Origin: Flavobacterium sp. N502536
GTDB taxonomy: Bacteria > Bacteroidota > Bacteroidia > Flavobacteriales > Flavobacteriaceae
Length of the DNA: 64,000 nucleotides
Direction: 5' to 3'
Assembly (NCBI RefSeq): GCF_025947345.1
Contig: NZ_CP110011.1
Span: 1,240,001-1,304,000 of the forward strand
Shown piece by piece: positions 36,080 to 45,362 of the stretch. The position numbers and the translations under genes are program-made. Within the stretch, counting starts at the first letter, position 1. Each line of letters opens with the position of its first letter. Below the pieces are notes generated by a model that saw only the letters and a list, made by a program, of their open reading frames with translations, did not search any database and was not told where the DNA came from.

Positions 36080-36124
36080 CCCCAAAACTACTAACCGCTA
36101 TTTTACTTAACCTTCATTGAAAAC

Positions 36125-36295
36125 ATGAAATTCTTTATTTTCAAATACAGTATTGCAATTGCAAGCTGTCTTTATCTGGCCTACTTTTTTTACAATCCGG
36201 AGCGTACGGGTAACATGATCAAAATGGGCACTGCGCTTGTTTTGGCGCTTTCTATTTTTATTAGCATGTACAATCAGCTCAAAAGCAGGAGATAG
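36125..36295 (+). CDS. Small two-helix membrane protein
   Basis: This 56-residue protein (ATG 36125, TAG 36293-36295) starts MKFFIFKYSIAIASCLYLAY, has a short polar loop (NPERTGN) and a second hydrophobic helix (about 34-49), and ends with basic residues (KSRR). It follows the DUF5808 gene by 45 bp. It is short but the two-helix topology and the position make it a likely real gene. Function unknown. Confidence 0.6.
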   Translation: MKFFIFKYSIAIASCLYLAYFFYNPERTGNMIKMGTALVLALSIFISMYNQLKSRR

Positions 36296-36423
36296 TCTCT
36301 GGACACAAGTATAAAAAGTAACACGAATTACACGAATTGTCACTAATTTGTGCTCAGCCGTTAGTTCCTATTGTCGTCTTTTACAATTGAACTGGCATGC
36401 TCGGGGGCTGGAATCACAGACGC

Positions 36424-36453
36424 TTTATTTCCCAATTATAAATACTACTTTTG
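36424..36453 (+). promoter_or_regulatory. Promoter of the large exported protein gene
   Basis: TACTTTTG (36446-36453) fits TAnnTTTG and TTTA (36424-36427) lies 18 bp upstream. Transcription would begin near 36460, which supports the ATG at 36476 over a TTG at 36458. Confidence 0.5.
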
Positions 36454-36475
36454 ATTTTTGAGAGTTAAAGTATTT

Positions 36476-39400
36476 ATGTTGAAAAAATTACTGGTTCTAA
36501 CATTTTTGATTTGGTTTTCCGGGCTCCAGGCTCAGGAAACGATATCATCGTACAAAACCAAAAAAATAATTGCCAGCCGCGATACTATTCGTCTCGAAGA
36601 AGTAAGTATCAATTCGGGATTCTTTCAGCTTTTCAATACCAAAAACGAACCTCTCGATTCCACCTATTATAAGGTTGATTTTAAAAAAGGAACTTTACTT
36701 CTCAATGAAAAACTCGCCACAACAGGTGATACTTTACTCGTCAATTATTTAAAGTACCCCGATTTTCTCACCAGGGAATATACTTTATACAAATCCAATC
36801 AGGTGGTATCAAACGACATTGGCTCTGAAAAACTGTACAAAATTGACAACGCTGTCGCTAAAAAAGTAACTCCTTTTGATGGTTTGAATACTTCCGGAAG
36901 CATCACCAGAGGTGTCACCGTTGGAAACAATCAAAATACCGTTTTGAACTCCAATCTGGACCTGCAGATTACGGGAAAAATATCAGATAAAATTAGTTTG
37001 CGGGCTTCGTTGCAAGACAGCAACATTCCGCTTCAGGATGGTGGTTACTCTCAAAAACTGGATCAGTTTGACAATATTTTCATGGAGCTTTTTACAGATG
37101 ACTGGAACATCCGGGCAGGAGATGTTTTTTTAGAAAACAGAAAAACCCAGTTCTTAAATTTCAATAAAAAGGTTCAGGGACTTTCGGCCAATTTTAACTT
37201 TGGCGGAGAAGAAAACAAAACCAATATTTTCGCTTCGGTCGCTTTTGTAAAAGGACAATATGCCAAAAGTACGTTTACGGGTCAGGAAGGAAATCAGGGA
37301 CCTTATAAATTAAAAGGACAAAATGGAGAATTGTATGTACTTGTAATTTCCGGTTCGGAGCGTGTTTATGTAAATGGCGTTTTATTGAAACGCGGAGAAA
37401 ACAACGATTATGTGATCGATTATAATGCCGGGGAGATTACTTTCACCTCGCTTTTTACGATTACTTCCGAAATGCGAATCAATGTAGAATATCAATATTC
37501 CGAGCGAAATTACAACAGACTCGTGACCTATGCGGGCGGAACACATGAAAGCAAAAACTGGAGTTTTGGAGGTTATCTCTATTCGGAGAATGACATGAAA
37601 AATCAGCCTTTACAGCAAAACCTGTCAACAGCACAAGTTCAGGTTTTAAGTCAGGCCGGAGACGATCCGAATTTAATGAAAGCCCCGTCAGCCTATGAAG
37701 ATACTTATGCCGATACTAAAATATTGTATAAAAAAATACTGCTCAATTCCGTTGAATATTATGAATATTCAAAAGATCCGACTGCTGTTTTATACAATGT
37801 AAAATTTAGTCTTGTTGGAAACAACAGCGGTAATTACATCATTCAGAACAATAACTCGGTAGAACGTATTTACGAATATGTACCGCCCGTTAACGGAATT
37901 TTGCAAGGAAATTACGAACCAATTGTAAATCTGATTGCACCAATTAAATTACAGGTAGCGACTTTTTTAGGAAAGTACAATCCGGATGAAAAGACTTTGG
38001 TTGACTTTGAAATTGCGATAAGCAACAACGACAAAAACCTGTTTTCGAAAATAGATGACGCCAACAATGACGGTATCGCTCTTAAAACCAATATTAAAAA
38101 ACGTCTTTTTACACGCAACTGGACTTTAGATGCCTTTGCCAATTATCAATTTGTTCAGGAAGATTTTCGATCTGTAGAGCGTTTGTACAATATCGAGTTT
38201 AATCGCGACTGGAACTTAAACGAAACACTTTTGGGAAACCAAAGTATGTTAAGCACCGGACTTAACTTTGATTTATTTGCTAAAAAGGAAACCTCTGACA
38301 TTGGTTTGTTTACCTATCAATTGGAGAAGCTCGATTATTCTGAAAGTTATTCCGGATCCCGTCATACTACAACGGCATTGTTTAAACTACGGCATTGGAC
38401 CATCGAAAATCAGGGCAGTTTCCTGAAGTCAGATGCCACAAGTTCTACTTCCAAATTTATTCGAAATCAAACCAGAGCTAAATATCATTTTGGTAAAAAC
38501 TGGATTGGTGCAAGTATGCAGCTGGAAGACAATCAGCAGAAAAATAAAATCACCCATCAGTTTTCGGCATTAAGTCAACGATTCTCTGAATATGGTGCCT
38601 TTATTGGTCGCGGTGACAGTACTAAGGTTTTTGTGGAAATTGGCTATCTGCAACGTCGAAACGACAGTTTGCAAAATGGACTTTTACAACACGTAAACAA
38701 CTCTCAAACCTATTTCTTAAAATCGAAATTGATTCAGAATAAAAAAACAGATCTGGCCGTATATGCCAGCTATCGCAAATTAGATTTTACGGATGAAGCC
38801 CGAAAAAATGAGCCTTCCTTAAATTCAAGAATACTTTATAACGATCGTTTTTTCAATCAGCTGCTGCAAATTGGCAGCGCTTATGAAACCAGTTCGGGAA
38901 CAATTGCCCAACAGGAATTTACGTATATTGAAGTTCCAACGGGGCAGGGAGTTTATACCTGGAATGATTATAACGGAAACGGAATTCAGGAACTCGAAGA
39001 ATTTGAAATTGCCGCCTTTCCAGATCAGGCGCGGTTTATCCGAATCTTTCTGCCCAATCGGGTTTACATCAAAACCAATCAAAATAAATTCTCCCAATCT
39101 ATGGCTCTAAATCCATTGCAATGGCAGAACGAAACCGGTTTTAAAAAACTCCTGTCCTACTTTTACAATCAGACTTCCTTTATTATGGACCGAAAAGTAA
39201 AAAGTCAGGGAGAACGTTTGGAGCTCAATCCTTTTAATTCTTCAGAGGAAAATATACTCGGACTCAATTCGAGTTTCAGAAATAGTTTATACTACAATCG
39301 CGGCAAGCAAAAACATTCCGTAACCTACACTTATCTTGTCAACAAAGGAAAAAACCTGCTTTCGATTGGGTCACAAAATGTTCAGAACAATTCTCATCAA

Positions 39401-39907
39401 TTGCAATACACCCATCTCTATCAAAAAAGCTGGCTGTTTAATTTCTTCACCAAAACGATTAAAACCAATTTGGTTTCTGAAGATTTTGTCGAAAAAAACT
39501 ATGACATAACAGGCTATCAGCTGGCGCCGAAAGTGAGTTATTTGTTTTCGAAAAACACCAGTCTGGATTTCTTTTTTGAATTTCAGAATAAGGAAAATCA
39601 AATTGGAAATTTTGAAACTCTGGTTCAAAACCGACTCGGAACTTCCTTTTCGTTTGCGGGAGAGAAAAAAGTAACCCTAAACGGAGAATTTTCCTTTTAC
39701 CAGAATAAATTCACCGGAAATGAATTTTCATCTGTCGGTTTTCAAATGCTTGAAGGACTTCAGGCAGGTCAAAATCTGGTGTGGAAATTCCTTTTACAGA
39801 AAAACATCACTCAGTTTTTAGATGTGAATTTAAATTATCAGGGAAGAAAAAGCGAGACAGGATCAGTGGTTCACACCGGAAACATACAGCTTCGCGCTTA
39901 TTTTTAA
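36476..39907 (+). CDS. Large exported protein, probable outer-membrane beta-barrel
   Basis: This 1143-residue protein has a signal peptide (MLKKLLVLTFLIWFSGLQAQ). Early segments resemble beta-sandwich domains (SSYKTKKIIASRDTIRLEEV, then NQNTVLNSNLDLQITGKIS). The long C-terminal part is rich in alternating polar/hydrophobic strands and aromatic residues (GGYLYSENDMK, FFEFQNKENQIGNF), and the last residues end in phenylalanine (RAYF), as in outer-membrane barrels. It carries an EF-hand-like stretch, DYNGNGIQELEEF (about 838-850). I do not recognise the family by name. It is monocistronic by its own promoter. Confidence 0.75.
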   Translation: MLKKLLVLTFLIWFSGLQAQETISSYKTKKIIASRDTIRLEEVSINSGFFQLFNTKNEPLDSTYYKVDFKKGTLLLNEKLATTGDTLLVNYLKYPDFLTREYTLYKSNQVVSNDIGSEKLYKIDNAVAKKVTPFDGLNTSGSITRGVTVGNNQNTVLNSNLDLQITGKISDKISLRASLQDSNIPLQDGGYSQKLDQFDNIFMELFTDDWNIRAGDVFLENRKTQFLNFNKKVQGLSANFNFGGEENKTNIFASVAFVKGQYAKSTFTGQEGNQGPYKLKGQNGELYVLVISGSERVYVNGVLLKRGENNDYVIDYNAGEITFTSLFTITSEMRINVEYQYSERNYNRLVTYAGGTHESKNWSFGGYLYSENDMKNQPLQQNLSTAQVQVLSQAGDDPNLMKAPSAYEDTYADTKILYKKILLNSVEYYEYSKDPTAVLYNVKFSLVGNNSGNYIIQNNNSVERIYEYVPPVNGILQGNYEPIVNLIAPIKLQVATFLGKYNPDEKTLVDFEIAISNNDKNLFSKIDDANNDGIALKTNIKKRLFTRNWTLDAFANYQFVQEDFRSVERLYNIEFNRDWNLNETLLGNQSMLSTGLNFDLFAKKETSDIGLFTYQLEKLDYSESYSGSRHTTTALFKLRHWTIENQGSFLKSDATSSTSKFIRNQTRAKYHFGKNWIGASMQLEDNQQKNKITHQFSALSQRFSEYGAFIGRGDSTKVFVEIGYLQRRNDSLQNGLLQHVNNSQTYFLKSKLIQNKKTDLAVYASYRKLDFTDEARKNEPSLNSRILYNDRFFNQLLQIGSAYETSSGTIAQQEFTYIEVPTGQGVYTWNDYNGNGIQELEEFEIAAFPDQARFIRIFLPNRVYIKTNQNKFSQSMALNPLQWQNETGFKKLLSYFYNQTSFIMDRKVKSQGERLELNPFNSSEENILGLNSSFRNSLYYNRGKQKHSVTYTYLVNKGKNLLSIGSQNVQNNSHQLQYTHLYQKSWLFNFFTKTIKTNLVSEDFVEKNYDITGYQLAPKVSYLFSKNTSLDFFFEFQNKENQIGNFETLVQNRLGTSFSFAGEKKVTLNGEFSFYQNKFTGNEFSSVGFQMLEGLQAGQNLVWKFLLQKNITQFLDVNLNYQGRKSETGSVVHTGNIQLRAYF

Positions 39908-39970
39908 CACTTTACCGAAAACCTATTTAAAAATTGTTTAATTTTAATTGAAATTTAAACTTGTAACATT

Positions 39971-40561
39971 ATGAAAAAATTATTAGTACTTTGTTTTGTA
40001 GTTCTTCTGTCTTCTAATTTCTATGGACAAGAGTCAATTACTAAAGCAGCGAAAAGTAAAACGGAAGCCGCTGCTAAAAAGAAAAAAGCGGAAGCTGATA
40101 AGGCAGCAACAGCTGCAAAAAAAGAAACTGCAAAATCTAAAAAAGCAGCTAAAGAGGCCAGCGATGCGGCAACAAAAGCCACAAAGGAATCTGCAACTGC
40201 TGCTAAAAAAACGGCCGACAAGCAGGCTACTAAAGCCAAAAGTGAAGCCACAAAAGCAAAAAGTGATGCTGTCAAAGCAACAAAAACTGCTGACAAAGCT
40301 GCCAGTACAAAAGCCGCAAAAACAAAAGCTGATGTAACAAAAACAGCAGCAAAAGCGACTGAAGCATCAACAGCAGCTAAAAAAGAGGCCACTGCAGCTA
40401 AAAAAACAGCCGCCAAAACCATAAAAGAAACGAATGAAAAAGCTCCAAAAGTAGCCGACAAAGTAACTGGCGAATACAATGGAAAAAAAGTATATACCGG
40501 ACCTAAAGGCGGTAAATACTACATTAATAAAAATGGCAATAAAACTTATATTCAGGAATAA
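39971..40561 (+). CDS. Lys/Ala-rich exported protein with C-terminal basic adaptor-like motif
   Basis: This 196-residue protein has a signal peptide (1-20, FYGQ), then about 140 residues made mostly of Lys, Ala, Thr and Ser in a helical, histone-H1-like pattern (repeats of KAA, KKTA, KAT). The final 35 residues contain GKKVYTGPKGGKYYINKNGN, similar to the PBCV-type basic adaptor domain. The composition is extreme and could support binding to nucleic acid, polyanions or cell wall. It has its own terminator. The function is unknown. Confidence 0.7.
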   Translation: MKKLLVLCFVVLLSSNFYGQESITKAAKSKTEAAAKKKKAEADKAATAAKKETAKSKKAAKEASDAATKATKESATAAKKTADKQATKAKSEATKAKSDAVKATKTADKAASTKAAKTKADVTKTAAKATEASTAAKKEATAAKKTAAKTIKETNEKAPKVADKVTGEYNGKKVYTGPKGGKYYINKNGNKTYIQE

Positions 40562-40584
40562 AGTTCATTTTACCAACATCTGAA

Positions 40585-40614
40585 AGGGGTTACTTACAGT
40601 AACTCCTTTTTTTT
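40585..40614 (+). terminator. Intrinsic terminator of the Lys/Ala-rich gene
   Basis: AGGGGTTAC (40585-40593) pairs with GTAACTCCT (40599-40607, one G-U), 5-nt loop, followed by T8. It is 24 bp after the stop codon. Confidence 0.8.
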
Positions 40615-40800
40615 GTCTATTGCGAAACCAAATATTCGTTAACATACAAGTAACTTTTCCTTCCAAACACCACTAATTCCATAACCTAAGCAGCGAATTA
40701 TATGGGCTGAACGGCCTTATAGAGTTAATAATTTAGTAATACGTGTGAAATATCATAAAAAGCATATTTCTTTATCTTCGTTTTTAAAAAGCGTTACACC

Positions 40801-41877
40801 ATGAGCATTGATTATTCAGCGAACAAAACAATTTTAGTTGCTCCACTAAACTGGGGATTGGGCCATGCTACAAGATGTATCCCCATTATAAAAGCGCTTC
40901 AAGAAAACAATTATATTCCTATAATCGCTTCCGACGGTATTGCACTGGCATTGCTGCGAAAGGAATTCCCATACATTCAAACCCTTGAATTGCCATCTTA
41001 CCATATCGAATATGCCAAGAATGCCAAAAACTTCAAATGGAAGCTGATTAAAAACCTGCCAAAAATGATTGTGGCTATTCTTGACGAGAAAAAAATAGTA
41101 AAGAGCTGGATCAAAAAACATGGAATAGACGGAATTATCTCGGATAACCGACTAGGTGTTTTTAGTAAAAAAGTTCCCTCTGTTTTTATGACGCATCAGC
41201 TGAATGTTATGACCGGAAACACGACCTGGTTTACCAGTAAATGCCATCAGCATATTATAAAAAAATATACCGAATGCTGGGTGCCAGATACTAATGATGC
41301 CGTTAATCTAACCGGTGAGTTAGGCCACCTGAAAACAGATGAGCTGAACTTAAAATATATTGGACCGTTAAGCAGAATGCGCAAAAAGGATACTCCAAAA
41401 GTATACGATTTGATGATCATCCTGTCGGGACCTGAACCTCAGCGTACTTTTTTGGATGAAAAACTACAGAAAGAAGTCGCCAATTATAAAGGCAAAGTGG
41501 TCTTTGTACAAGGTATCGTTGAGAAGACACAAAACAAATGGCAGGCCGGAAATGTGACCTATTACAATTTCATGAATTCTAAACAGCTGGAGCAGACTTT
41601 TAACGAAAGTGAATTTGTATTATGTCGTTCAGGTTACACCACCGTTATGGATCTGGCTAAATTGGGCAAGAAAGCCTTTTTCATTCCAACTCCGGGGCAA
41701 TACGAACAGGAATATCTGGCGATAAAACTTCAGAAAGAAAATTTGGTACCCTATGCAATGCAAGACGACTTTACCATTGAAGATCTTTCAAAAGTAAAGT
41801 CGTTTAAAGGTTTGACTCAATTTAACGATACTATAGACTGGGATTCTTTGTTTACCGTTTTTGAGGATGAAATCTAG
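40801..41877 (+). CDS. GT-B glycosyltransferase, MurG-like
   Basis: This 358-residue protein has a GT-B start (ILVAPLNWGLGHATRCIPII) and a nucleotide-sugar-binding C-terminal half with LCRSGYTTVMDLAKLGKKAF and PTPGQYEQEYLAIKL. It is similar in pattern to MurG and to UDP-glucuronosyl-type transferases. It acts in the cytoplasm or at the inner membrane, probably on an envelope glycan; the acceptor is unknown. Its stop codon overlaps that of the convergent porin gene by 4 bp (41874-41877). Confidence 0.85.
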   Translation: MSIDYSANKTILVAPLNWGLGHATRCIPIIKALQENNYIPIIASDGIALALLRKEFPYIQTLELPSYHIEYAKNAKNFKWKLIKNLPKMIVAILDEKKIVKSWIKKHGIDGIISDNRLGVFSKKVPSVFMTHQLNVMTGNTTWFTSKCHQHIIKKYTECWVPDTNDAVNLTGELGHLKTDELNLKYIGPLSRMRKKDTPKVYDLMIILSGPEPQRTFLDEKLQKEVANYKGKVVFVQGIVEKTQNKWQAGNVTYYNFMNSKQLEQTFNESEFVLCRSGYTTVMDLAKLGKKAFFIPTPGQYEQEYLAIKLQKENLVPYAMQDDFTIEDLSKVKSFKGLTQFNDTIDWDSLFTVFEDEI

Positions 41878-43184
41878 AAGTTAAACTGCGCCTGTAAACG
41901 CAATAAATTTCCTTGCTGCCTGTTGATTGGAAGTGCACTGTCCTGGAAAGTTCTGTCAGCAATCACATATTCGGCAGTAAGTTCAAAGGCTTTTAGAGGC
42001 TGCCATTCTATACCAAATTCATAATCTCTAACGACATAACTTCTGGCGTCCTTCTCGTATTTTTTTCCTCCGTCGTAATATTGAAATTTGGCGAAAGGAT
42101 AAATATGCTGTTTTTTAACGTCCAATTTGTAGCTAAACAATACATAACCTCCGTTTAAATCGGTTTCATCGACTGCGTTAGTTACTGAATTGTATCTTGG
42201 TCCTTTACCTACATTGTACTCGGCCTGGATTCCAAAAGGTCTTGGATATAGTACAAATGTTGCTCCTACCCTTTGATCTTTTACGTGCTGTGAATTGTTC
42301 ACTTTAACTCCTGGTGAAATTTCACCTGAAAAAGCCCATTTTCCGGCATAAGCCTGAATTCCGGGTTCGATAATCTGACTTCCAATTACAAATGGGTACG
42401 TTACTCTTGTCACCACATTCAAATCTCTGTTTCCATCTAATCTATTCGCAATTTGACCATTGTAAACTCCAAAAGCGAAAACACCATAATCACCTGATCC
42501 TTTATAACCGTCTTTTACCAACATTTCAAAACGCTCTCTGATTTCGGCCGGTGCCCAGTAAAAGAACATTCCTAAATCACGCTCGTTTAATATGGCACTG
42601 TTCAACGCATCGTTTCGATCTAAAGTTAAACGCTGTCCGCTTGACTGCATATTCTCGAAACCGTATGGTATTTTACTCTGCCCGACACGTAATCTGTACT
42701 CTCTCTTTTTATCAAAAGAAAGGTCAAAATACAAATCCCGAACCTGAACAAAATTCTGAACTCCTGTAACCGGAGAACTCGCAAAATCAGGTTGAAAATA
42801 GAAATATACATTGGGATGAACCTGACCAGAAAACACTAAACGTGCACGTCTGATAAATAAACCATTGTTTGCTTTTGCACCCGGAGCTGTAGAAGTTGTC
42901 CCCCAGGACCTGTCACACTGGTCACAGGAAACTTTATCGTTTGTAGAAAACAAACCGTTGTATCGTATCTGTGCATAACCTCTTAAAGAAATCTTGTCGT
43001 ACCAACGGTCCTTATCCTTTTCATCATCACTATTCCCGGATTCCGATTCGGTATCCGGTAACTTTGCTTTGTTGATTGAATCAAGAAGACGAATTACTTC
43101 TTTTTTTACATCTTCTTTCTTTAAGTCCTGTGCAGTTGACACACAAGTAATTAGCAAAAAAACTGCTATTAGCTTTATTTTCAT
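41874..43184 (-). CDS. OprO/OprP-like porin
   Basis: This 436-residue protein has a signal peptide (MKIKLIAVFLLITCVSTAQD), a coiled start (DLKKEDVKKEVIRLLDSINK), and an outer-membrane beta-barrel ending LRLQAQFNF with a terminal phenylalanine. The pattern (GLFIRRARLVFSGQVHPNVY, FAKFQYYDGG) is that of the OprO/P phosphate-selective porin family. The start at 43184 is the one next to the signal peptide. Its stop overlaps the glycosyltransferase stop. It is followed on the same strand, upstream, by a PhoR/PhoB-like pair, which fits a link to phosphate, but that is inference. Confidence 0.85.
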   Translation of the reverse strand: MKIKLIAVFLLITCVSTAQDLKKEDVKKEVIRLLDSINKAKLPDTESESGNSDDEKDKDRWYDKISLRGYAQIRYNGLFSTNDKVSCDQCDRSWGTTSTAPGAKANNGLFIRRARLVFSGQVHPNVYFYFQPDFASSPVTGVQNFVQVRDLYFDLSFDKKREYRLRVGQSKIPYGFENMQSSGQRLTLDRNDALNSAILNERDLGMFFYWAPAEIRERFEMLVKDGYKGSGDYGVFAFGVYNGQIANRLDGNRDLNVVTRVTYPFVIGSQIIEPGIQAYAGKWAFSGEISPGVKVNNSQHVKDQRVGATFVLYPRPFGIQAEYNVGKGPRYNSVTNAVDETDLNGGYVLFSYKLDVKKQHIYPFAKFQYYDGGKKYEKDARSYVVRDYEFGIEWQPLKAFELTAEYVIADRTFQDSALPINRQQGNLLRLQAQFNF

Positions 43185-43357
43185 TCTTTCTATTTTCTTA
43201 TGCCTTATTTTTCGAATGCAAAGATCCACCACCTATGTTAAGATATCATTAACAAGGTGTTACCATAACAAAAAGGAATTGTTGCCAAATAGTTACGTAA
43301 ATTGAATTAGTGTTAAAACGCTATACTTCACAGTACTTCGCTCAAACAAGCTTACAA

Positions 43358-44437
43358 TTATTTAACTTCAGCTTTTATTGTTTTATTTGCTTTTTCAAGC
43401 GTAAAAGAAAATTCAGAACCAATTCCGAACTCACTTTCTACATATACTTTCTCTTTATGTGCTTCAATAATATGTTTTACAATGGCCAACCCTAAACCTG
43501 AACCGCCTTCTGAACGGGTTCCGCTTTTATCCACTCTGTAAAAACGTTCAAAAAGCCTTGGGATATTTTGTTTTTCAACACCTTCTCCGTTATCACTAAT
43601 ACGGATTAAGACTTTTTTCTTGGTCAGATTAACCACTCCTACTTCGGTCAAACCGCCCTCTTTACCATACTTGATAGAGTTTACGATCAGGTTTTCTAAA
43701 ACCTGCTGAATTCTGTCCTTGTCTCCGCGAATGATCACCGATTTAATGTTCTTGCTTTCAAAAGCCAATTTGATTTTCTTCTTGTCGGCTTTCATTTCCA
43801 GCAAATCAAAAACATTCTGAATCAGCTCTACAATATCAAAATCAGTCATGATTAAATCGAGGTCTCCGGATTCTAATTTGGTGATCATGTCCAGATCTTC
43901 AACGATATAAATCAATCGTTCCACTCCTTTTTCAGCACGTTTTAAATATTTTTTTCGAATATTTTTATCTTCCATCGCACCATCCAGCAAAGTAGAAACA
44001 TATCCCTGAACAGTAAACAAAGGAGTTTTCAGCTCGTGCGATACGTTACCCAGAAACTCACGTCGGTATTGTTCCCTGATTTCCAGCATTTCAATCTCCA
44101 GCTTTTTATCTGTTGCAAACTTTTTCACCTCACGTGAAAGTGTTTCCATATCTGTAGTGATCGGCTGATTGATCAATGTGGTGGATTCTAATAACGAAAC
44201 CTCATCGTAGATTTTCTTAACTCTTCGATAAATAAAACGCTCTACACGATATTGCAAAACCAGGAAGGAAAAAGCGTAAATTGATATTATAAAAATTATT
44301 CCAAAGGCAACCTGATGCTTCAATTGGTTTTTATAAAATAAAGACAGTAGTATCAGTACAAACCCTGTCGCAAAAAGACTTATATATAATGCTGACTTTA
44401 CAGCAAACTTGTATGTTTTTTTAAAATTAATTTTCAT
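43358..44437 (-). CDS. Sensor histidine kinase, PhoR-like
   Basis: This 359-residue protein has two membrane helices (about 15-36 and 43-62) with almost no periplasmic loop between them. A HisKA domain with His134 (NVSHELKTPL) follows, then an HATPase domain with LENLIVNSIKYGKEGG, RISDNGEGVE and GGSGLGLAIVKHI. It phosphorylates itself and the response regulator. The missing periplasmic domain suggests that it senses through membrane state or a partner protein. It lies 241 bp after the response regulator gene, with a hairpin between them, so transcription may be partly uncoupled. Confidence 0.92.
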   Translation of the reverse strand: MKINFKKTYKFAVKSALYISLFATGFVLILLSLFYKNQLKHQVAFGIIFIISIYAFSFLVLQYRVERFIYRRVKKIYDEVSLLESTTLINQPITTDMETLSREVKKFATDKKLEIEMLEIREQYRREFLGNVSHELKTPLFTVQGYVSTLLDGAMEDKNIRKKYLKRAEKGVERLIYIVEDLDMITKLESGDLDLIMTDFDIVELIQNVFDLLEMKADKKKIKLAFESKNIKSVIIRGDKDRIQQVLENLIVNSIKYGKEGGLTEVGVVNLTKKKVLIRISDNGEGVEKQNIPRLFERFYRVDKSGTRSEGGSGLGLAIVKHIIEAHKEKVYVESEFGIGSEFSFTLEKANKTIKAEVK

Positions 44438-44529
44438 TTGAAATTATTGAACCATTAAGAGATTAAGAAAATTAAGTTTTGTTTTTGAGCGCTATTCTTT
44501 TGAGTAAAAGCAAAAAAGGAATAACTCAA

Positions 44530-44580
44530 AAACCATATAAGAAAATGAAGATTGCACAAACTTCAATTCTTATATGGTTT
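44530..44580 (-). terminator. Hairpin between response regulator and histidine kinase genes
   Basis: A 14-bp perfect stem, AAACCATATAAGAA (44530-44543) with its complement (44567-44580), is followed on the minus strand by TTTTTGAG. It may be a terminator or a partial one, leaving the kinase with lower expression than the regulator. Confidence 0.6.
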
Positions 44581-44678
44581 AAATGTATTGAATACTTTTA
44601 AAGTAATTGGAATGATTTTAAATTCTTAACTAAAATTCGTAGCAACTTAACCTCTAAGAATCTCATCAGCTTAAAAAT

Positions 44679-45362
44679 CTAAACTTCAAATTTATAGCCT
44701 ACTCCTTTTATAGTTTTAAAAAGGTCTTCTCCTATTTTTTCACGAAGTTTTCGAATATGAACATCAATGGTTCTTCCTCCTACTACAACTTCGTTCCCCC
44801 ATACTTTATCCAGAATTTCGTCTCTTTTAAAAACTTTTCCCGGTTTTGAGGCCAATAAGTAAAACAATTCGAATTCTTTTCTTGGTAAGGCAATCTCCAC
44901 GTTTCCTTTGATGATTTTATATTCTTCGCGGTTGATCTCGATTCCGCCCACATTTAAGGTGTCACTTACAACTTCTTGTTCTTTTAACCTTCTTAACAGC
45001 GCCTTTACTTTGGAGACCAATAATTTCGGTTTTATAGGTTTCGTGATATAATCATCTGCACCTGCATCAAAACCAGCTACTTGTGAATAATCCTCACTTC
45101 TTGCCGTTAAGAATGTTATGATAACATTATTTAATTCTGGAATTTTTCTAATGTGTTCACAAGCTTCCATTCCGTCCATTTCAGCCATCATTACATCCAT
45201 AATAATCAATTCCGGCAATTCTTTCTGAGCCTTTGCAATTGCTTCTTTTCCGTTAGAAGCAGTCACAATCTGGTAGCCTTCCTGAGCAAGGTTATAGCCA
45301 ACGATTTCTAAGATATCTGGTTCATCGTCAACTAGTAAAATCTTGGTTTGTGTTTTTTTCAT
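44679..45362 (-). CDS. OmpR/PhoB-family response regulator
   Basis: This 227-residue protein has a receiver domain (about 5-120) with acidic residues in VDDEPDILEIV, the phosphorylated Asp56 in LIIMDVMM, and Lys108 (TKPI). A winged-helix DNA-binding domain (about 130-225) contains RKEFELFYLLASKPGKVFKR and VDVHIRKLREKIG-like sequence. It partners the histidine kinase. The ATG at 45362 is used; a frame from 45371 would add three residues. The TonB receptor gene is divergent, 230 bp away. Confidence 0.92.
   Translation of the reverse strand: MKKTQTKILLVDDEPDILEIVGYNLAQEGYQIVTASNGKEAIAKAQKELPELIIMDVMMAEMDGMEACEHIRKIPELNNVIITFLTARSEDYSQVAGFDAGADDYITKPIKPKLLVSKVKALLRRLKEQEVVSDTLNVGGIEINREEYKIIKGNVEIALPRKEFELFYLLASKPGKVFKRDEILDKVWGNEVVVGGRTIDVHIRKLREKIGEDLFKTIKGVGYKFEV

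Noticed and set aside
36458..36475. TTG start six codons upstream for the large exported gene
   Set aside because: It lies at the predicted transcription start; the ATG at 36476 begins a typical signal peptide.
40023..40337. Lys/Gln-rich plus-strand frame inside 39971-40561
   Set aside because: Frame-shifted reading of the same repeats with no start context or fold.
40021..40479. Long hydrophobic frame on the minus strand inside the Lys/Ala-rich gene
   Set aside because: It is the complement of Lys/Ala codon repeats, so its Ala/Val/Phe pattern is forced by composition. The plus-strand frame has a signal peptide and a terminator.
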